Under the pieces are notes generated by a model. The model was not told where the DNA came from and did no database searches. It worked only from the letters and a program-made list of their open reading frames with translations. Shown here piece after piece: positions 13,715 to 17,234 of a DNA stretch of 17,234 nucleotides (positions are counted from its first letter, which is position 1; each line of letters starts with the position of its first letter). The stretch covers positions 1-17,234 of the forward strand of contig DHHG01000216.1 in the NCBI GenBank assembly GCA_002403175.1, written 5' to 3'. This stretch comes from Syntrophaceae bacterium UBA4778 (lineage in GTDB: Bacteria; Desulfobacterota; Syntrophia; Syntrophales; UBA4778). Position numbers and translations under genes: made by a program.

Positions 13715-15541
13715 TTACTCCGCCAGGACAATAAACATCCTGCACTCCTTGCAATTGAATTCCAGGCGGTAAGTGTGGTGAGCATCCTTCAGTTTGAGAG
13801 GCTCTTTGATCGGGTGAATAGGGCGCTGTGGTTTTGGGCAAAGGTCTAATTGATACCGGATGCAATAGCGGGTGGTCATGACCGTTTTCCCCGCAATATC
13901 GGAGAGAGTCTCAAAGGCCGGCTCTGTAACGATTGCGCCGTGTCGCTCATAGAATTTCCTTGCCTGCGCGTTCAGGATATTGGCATGGAAGTCAATGTGC
14001 TTTTCCGGATAAGGGGTATCATTGGGTAGGAAGGGAATCACCTGCCGGGCGTACACGCTTTGTCGAACGGCTGTGAGTTTTTCCAGAACATCCCGCCGGA
14101 TTCCGTTGAGCATGCTTACTGGAAGAAAACCCGGTTCCTTCGGCTCAATAACCAGCTTCGCTATGAGGTAAGGCGTATTACCTGCGCTGGTTAAGTGTTC
14201 TTCAATTTGCGCTTTAGCTCTCTCAGGTTTCCGGGACGGCTCGAACGCAGCTTCTTTGGTCATCTCTGCCGTATTGCCGTCTTCATCTATTGCTGAAAGC
14301 CGGATGCCGTTATTGTTCTGTACGAAACGCATTTCCACGGCAATGCGCCGATCACCGGAAGATTTTTTCAGAATTCGGATAAAGCCTGTATCATGGTTAC
14401 GATACAGCTCTGTTCCAACTGCCAGGCCTTTCATGCTGTTGGGAAAGATTTTACCCTTATCCACCCGTTCGATGCGAAATCCAGCCAAATCGTTTTGACC
14501 TGTGAAAAAGCAAAGGCCGTCACCGTTTTGTAAATCAGGACGGGCCATTTGAAAATAATCTTTTCCAACGGCAACAATTTTCCCAAGGTATTGCCCGATG
14601 GATTTCGGAGTGGCGATGGAAGCGATTTTGTCCTGTTTACCGGAAAGGAAATACGGCGTATAGCCGCGGTTGAAGGTGCGGTCCAGATCCGGCGAGAATG
14701 CAAACATGCTTGTGCCGGAACTCGCGCGCCTGTAGTCGGGATGATCGCCGATAAAGCGGTCGATGGCCAGTCTGTAAGCGGCTGTCACATTTTTTACATA
14801 ATCGATTCCCTTGTATCGTCCTTCGATCTTAAACGAAGTGACCCCTGCCGAAATCAGATCCGGTATGGCATTTAGCCGATTCATGTCCTTGAGGGAGAGG
14901 AGGTATTTGTTTTGTGTAATTTTACCGCAGTTGTCGTCAATCAGCGTATAGTGAGAACGACAGGGCTGGGCGCAGACACCGCGGTTTCCGCTACGGCCTG
15001 CCACCGCCTGGCTCATATAACATTGCCCGCTGTAGGAAACGCATAGTGCCCCGTGCACAAAAGCTTCCAGCTCTATTTTGGAGGTTTTGCGGCGTATGTC
15101 GGAAATCTCGGAAAGCGAAAGCTCTCTGGCCAGAATCACTCTCTGGAAACCCACGTCTTCCAGAAACTTGACTCTCTCAGGCGTGCTGTTATGCATCTGC
15201 GTGCTGGCGATAAGCGGGATGGGGGGAAGATCCAACTCCAGCAAACCGACATCCTGAATGATAATGCCGTCGGCCCCCAGTTCATGGATTGCCCGAATGA
15301 TGTCCAGAGACTCGGCCAGTTCCGCATCGGTGAGTATGGTGTTTAACGCCACATAGACTTTGGCTCGGTACAAGTGCGCGTGCCTGATCAGACGTGCAAC
15401 ATCGTTTACACTTACACTCGCCGCGGCCCTAGCGGAAAACTTGGGCGCACCGATATACACGGCATCCGCTCCGTGATTGATTGCGGCTATTCCGATTTCG
15501 GCGTCGCCCGCAGGCGATAGGAGTTCCAGTTGCCTGATCAT
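13715..15541 (-). CDS. U32 peptidase-family protein, RlhA-like (rRNA/tRNA hydroxylation family)
   Basis: A 608-residue U32-family protein. The name peptidase is historical: characterised members (RlhA, TrhP, UbiU/UbiV) act in hydroxylation of 23S rRNA, tRNA or ubiquinone precursors and bind an Fe-S cluster. The N-terminal TIM-barrel half opens LELLSPAGD and contains ADAVYIGAPKFSARA; the signature VHGALCVSYSGQCYMSQ, GRSGNRGVCAQPCR gives the cysteine set C167, C174, C190 and C194. The C-terminal half, with a DUF3656-like stretch, makes it closer in layout to the long RlhA (about 650 residues) than to TrhP (about 450). A second cysteine set ends the protein (C560, C568, C597, C600). The start is ATG 15541, with AGAAGGG seven bases upstream; ATG 15568 would overlap the preceding gene. 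It is the second gene of an operon, 13 bases after the DNPH1-like gene. The exact substrate is not decided by the sequence. Confidence 0.88.
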   Translation of the reverse strand: MIRQLELLSPAGDAEIGIAAINHGADAVYIGAPKFSARAAASVSVNDVARLIRHAHLYRAKVYVALNTILTDAELAESLDIIRAIHELGADGIIIQDVGLLELDLPPIPLIASTQMHNSTPERVKFLEDVGFQRVILARELSLSEISDIRRKTSKIELEAFVHGALCVSYSGQCYMSQAVAGRSGNRGVCAQPCRSHYTLIDDNCGKITQNKYLLSLKDMNRLNAIPDLISAGVTSFKIEGRYKGIDYVKNVTAAYRLAIDRFIGDHPDYRRASSGTSMFAFSPDLDRTFNRGYTPYFLSGKQDKIASIATPKSIGQYLGKIVAVGKDYFQMARPDLQNGDGLCFFTGQNDLAGFRIERVDKGKIFPNSMKGLAVGTELYRNHDTGFIRILKKSSGDRRIAVEMRFVQNNNGIRLSAIDEDGNTAEMTKEAAFEPSRKPERAKAQIEEHLTSAGNTPYLIAKLVIEPKEPGFLPVSMLNGIRRDVLEKLTAVRQSVYARQVIPFLPNDTPYPEKHIDFHANILNAQARKFYERHGAIVTEPAFETLSDIAGKTVMTTRYCIRYQLDLCPKPQRPIHPIKEPLKLKDAHHTYRLEFNCKECRMFIVLAE

Positions 15542-15554
15542 TGATATGCCCTTC

Positions 15555-16022
15555 TCAACAATTTTCATTTATGGATGGGGCATAATGCCCGTTCCCCTCT
15601 GCCTTGATCGTCTTGTGAAGAAATTCTTCCACAATGGTTTTCGCCTCATCCAGAGAGGTGTAAGAGGTTGTTTGTATTCCGGGGCTTCCGGCAATCATGG
15701 CCGATAACGTCCGGCCCGATATGATCCGATGCAGGCACAAAACCGGTTTCTCCATTGCCGCAGCCCATCCCAGTTCATAACCCACGCCTAAAGACGGTGT
15801 TGTAACTTCAGCCACGATGCAGTTACATGATTCAAGCCAGGCCATATCCCGGTCATGAATAGATCTATTATCGGGGCCGTCGTCGCCAGCCTGCGAAAGA
15901 GACGTATCGCCGACATGTTCGGTTAAGACTTCGCCAAAGGATTGCAGCCAAGCAATCATCGTTTGATAGATCGCCGCGTCTTCCCTTCCCCCGCGGATTG
16001 ATCCGGCAAAATAGATTTTCAT
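15555..16022 (-). CDS. DNPH1/Rcl-like 2'-deoxynucleoside 5'-phosphate N-hydrolase
   Basis: A 155-residue protein of the nucleoside 2-deoxyribosyltransferase superfamily, strikingly like mammalian DNPH1 (Rcl). Shared blocks include FAGSIRGGRED at the N-terminus (residues 5-15), VLTEHV, IHDRDMAWLE, AEVTTPSLGVGYELG and SGRTLSAMI. E83 in GYELG matches the catalytic glutamate, D59 lies in HDRD, and the S102-S107 stretch matches the phosphate-binding loop. DNPH1 cleaves the base from 2'-deoxynucleoside monophosphates, notably 5-hydroxymethyl-dUMP, and so keeps modified bases out of DNA. The bacterial substrate is inferred. The start at ATG 16022 has AAGGAG three bases upstream. It is the first gene of an operon with the U32 gene, behind a consensus promoter and a 145-base leader. 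Its human-like sequence is usual for this family, which is found patchily across bacteria. Confidence 0.9.
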   Translation of the reverse strand: MKIYFAGSIRGGREDAAIYQTMIAWLQSFGEVLTEHVGDTSLSQAGDDGPDNRSIHDRDMAWLESCNCIVAEVTTPSLGVGYELGWAAAMEKPVLCLHRIISGRTLSAMIAGSPGIQTTSYTSLDEAKTIVEEFLHKTIKAEGNGHYAPSINENC

Positions 16023-16041
16023 AAACTCCTTATTGGTTACA

Positions 16042-16113
16042 TCAGGGGTGATTTACTTGAATTATCCCGTGAAAGGACATTCTCCCGAACAGCATCTCGA
16101 GGGGAAACTTCAT
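16042..16113 (-). CDS. Possible 23-codon leader ORF (second of two)
   Basis: ATG at 16113 begins a 23-residue frame ending in TGA at 16042-16044, 19 bases before the DNPH1 start. Its start overlaps the stop of the preceding mini-ORF as ATGA, the arrangement seen in translational coupling. The product resembles nothing I know. It is short enough to be chance. Confidence 0.2.
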   Translation of the reverse strand: MKFPLEMLFGRMSFHGIIQVNHP

Positions 16114-16139
16114 TTCCTATGTATTCCGGAGTGAGTCAT
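16110..16139 (-). CDS. Possible 9-codon leader ORF (first of two)
   Basis: ATG at 16139, six bases after GAGGG, reads MTHSGIHRK and stops at 16110-16112. It is the first start codon with a good ribosome site after the mapped promoter. Two histidines and two basic residues are present, but no long run of one amino acid that would mark a classic attenuator. Confidence 0.25.
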   Translation of the reverse strand: MTHSGIHRK

Positions 16140-16173
16140 TTATATCCCTCTTATCGTCTTATGAAGTGAACCG

Positions 16174-16201
16174 ATTATATCAAGTGTCCACTTCGTGTCA
16201 A
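16174..16201 (-). promoter_or_regulatory. Perfect-consensus sigma70 promoter of the DNPH1-U32 operon
   Basis: On the - strand TTGACA (16201-16196) and TATAAT (16179-16174) match the consensus at all twelve positions, with a 16-base spacer. Transcription would start near 16167, giving a leader of about 145 bases before the DNPH1 start. Confidence 0.8.
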
Positions 16202-16348
16202 TGCTAACAGATTTTCACCCCTGCAAAAGGCATATTCCGATTGTGATTTCATCTGTCGTATCCGGCCAAGGTCTTCGGCAATTTTAGAAAAATAAAATCG
16301 TTTTGTAGAAGGCAATTTTAAGCTGATGGTTTAGTAAACTGATTTAAA

Positions 16349-16376
16349 TTGACTTTCACCTTAATAAGAATAGGAT
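16349..16376 (+). promoter_or_regulatory. Candidate promoter of the DUF374 gene
   Basis: TTGACT (16349-16354, 5 of 6), a 16-base spacer and TAGGAT (16371-16376, 4 of 6), about 225 bases before the ATG. Confidence 0.35.
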
Positions 16377-16600
16377 GCAATCAATATGTAATCGACTCTG
16401 AGTTCGTTATTTTCTGCCGAGCTAGTGAGAAAGTGGAAGCCCCATCCATTACAATGGAACAAGGCTTTTTGTTTTTGGAAGGAAGTATCGGTCCTCATAG
16501 ATTAGAAAAAAGGATGGATATACATCTGATCGATCGTTTGAATTAACCTTAAACGGCGAATTTTAAATGTATTCGATCGAGATTTAAATGGGAGAAAGTA

Positions 16601-17234
16601 ATGACTTTAAAATTTCGGGATCTCAGCCAGACCAAACTGTTTCACGCTTTTCTTTACCGGGTTATTCGCCTGTATAGTGCAACCTTCAGAATGAGTATCG
16701 AAAATGAGCGAGTGTGGATAGAGTATTTCCAATCGGGTGGTCGGGTCCTGCTGTGCGCCTGGCACCAGCAGTTCTTTGCAGCCATCCGGCATTTTCAGCA
16801 TTATAGCGATTTCAACCCGGCATTGATGATCAGCCAAAGCTCTGACGGAGGAATTATTGCCGGCGTAGCCGAAAGGACAGGCTGGCGTGCAGTGCGGGGT
16901 TCGTCCTCAAGGGGCGGGAAGGAAGCATTGAGGGATATGATCGAGCATCTGATCCGGACCGGTTTGGCCGCTCACATTGTTGACGGCCCCAAAGGTCCGG
17001 CAGGTATCGTAAAGGCAGTCGTGATCCAATTGGCCCAGGCATCCGATGCCGTCATCGTACCCTTCTATATTTCAGCCGACTGGGCCTGGTATTTTAAAAG
17101 CTGGGACACCTTCTTCATCCCTAAACCATTCTCTAGAGTCATTCTCACTTTCGGAGATTTAATCAAACCTTCTTCTGAATATCAAACCGAATTCGAAGAG
17201 ATCAGGATCAATCTTGAAAACACAATGCGCCCGC
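16601..17234 (+). CDS. DUF374 lysophospholipid acyltransferase-like protein, 3'-truncated by the window edge
   Basis: The frame runs open from ATG 16601 to the end of the window (211 codons). The protein has LLCAWHQQFFAA, the family's version of the acyltransferase H-box, then MISQSSDGGIIAGVAERTGW, AVRGSSSRGGKEALRDM, a DGPKGPAG motif, VPFYISADWAWYFKSWD and IPKPFSRV, in the order typical of DUF374 (Pfam PF04028), a relative of PlsC/LpxL-type acyltransferases. Such proteins are often found among lipid A genes in Gram-negative bacteria and are thought to act on lipids at the inner membrane; the substrate is not established. GGAGA lies five bases before the ATG. Most of the family's usual length of about 210-230 residues is present, so only the last residues and the stop are probably missing. 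Confidence 0.9.
   Translation, partial: MTLKFRDLSQTKLFHAFLYRVIRLYSATFRMSIENERVWIEYFQSGGRVLLCAWHQQFFAAIRHFQHYSDFNPALMISQSSDGGIIAGVAERTGWRAVRGSSSRGGKEALRDMIEHLIRTGLAAHIVDGPKGPAGIVKAVVIQLAQASDAVIVPFYISADWAWYFKSWDTFFIPKPFSRVILTFGDLIKPSSEYQTEFEEIRINLENTMRP

Larger units (their letters stand above)
16023..16600. other. 578-base divergent gap between the DNPH1 operon and the DUF374 gene
   Basis: Bases 16023-16201 hold the leader and promoter of the - strand operon. From 16202 to about 16340 I see nothing. Bases 16349-16376 hold a candidate + strand promoter for the DUF374 gene, and the remainder looks like its AT-rich leader, with a short palindrome TCGATCGA near 16573. An open frame at 16349-16546 is judged non-coding. 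Confidence 0.6.

Noticed and set aside
13599..13865. 88-codon - strand frame over the end of the U32 gene
   Set aside because: It overlaps the U32 coding sequence in another frame; the U32 protein ends with its expected cysteine-rich tail at 13715.
16349..16546. 65-codon + strand open frame
   Set aside because: Its only upstream start is a TTG that forms part of a -35 box (TTGACT), there is no ribosome site, and the product resembles nothing known.
1..17234. CRISPR arrays, tRNA or rRNA genes, insertion sequences, prophage genes
   Set aside because: No regularly spaced repeats, tRNA-like cloverleaf, transposase, integrase or phage gene was recognised on either strand.

Overview
The window (17,234 bases) is a stretch of bacterial chromosome dominated by housekeeping genes, with one accessory-looking middle section. 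It looks like an anaerobic Desulfobacterota ('deltaproteobacterial') genome, perhaps near Syntrophales. I infer this from the priA/fmt/rsmB cluster, the cytoplasmic and PEP-CTERM gene types, and moderate GC with AT-rich intergenic DNA. No rRNA or other phylogenetic marker is present, so the placement is tentative.

Layout. Bases 1-7445 (all + strand): a 5'-truncated priA (replication restart helicase); a 281-base gap packed with palindromes; fmt and rsmB sharing one base; a metallo-beta-lactamase-fold hydrolase; purC; and a dnaJ with a good upstream promoter. Bases 7446-9558: an LhgO-like FAD oxidoreductase (+) converging with a beta-carbonic anhydrase (- strand) whose metal-site residues fall at the same positions as in E. 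coli Can. Bases 9559-10245: 687 bases with no intact gene. They hold a chain of hairpins ending in a textbook + strand terminator with no + strand gene to terminate, a decayed second copy of the terminator-like unit, and a degraded, 5'-truncated DUF1622 membrane-protein remnant. Bases 10246-12525: a complete quinol-type nitric oxide reductase with all heme and FeB ligands. Bases 12526-13542: an AT-rich leader, a secreted PEP-CTERM protein and a strong terminator. Bases 13715-16201 (- strand): a two-gene operon, a DNPH1/Rcl-like nucleotide N-glycosidase followed by a U32-family (RlhA-like) protein. It is driven by a perfect-consensus sigma70 promoter and preceded by a leader with two tiny coupled ORFs. 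From 16601 to the edge: the start of a DUF374 lysophospholipid acyltransferase-like gene.

How the genes work together. fmt and rsmB serve translation (initiator tRNA formylation, 16S rRNA methylation); U32 relatives modify rRNA or tRNA. DNPH1 cleans modified deoxynucleotides from the pool. NorB removes nitric oxide using quinol. The PEP-CTERM protein is probably exported and sorted by an exosortase encoded elsewhere. I found no obviously new multigene system. The points most worth a second look are the orphan terminator and structured RNA candidate at 9627-9746, the DUF1622 relic, the palindrome cluster at 1934-2027, and the DNPH1-U32 operon with its leader.
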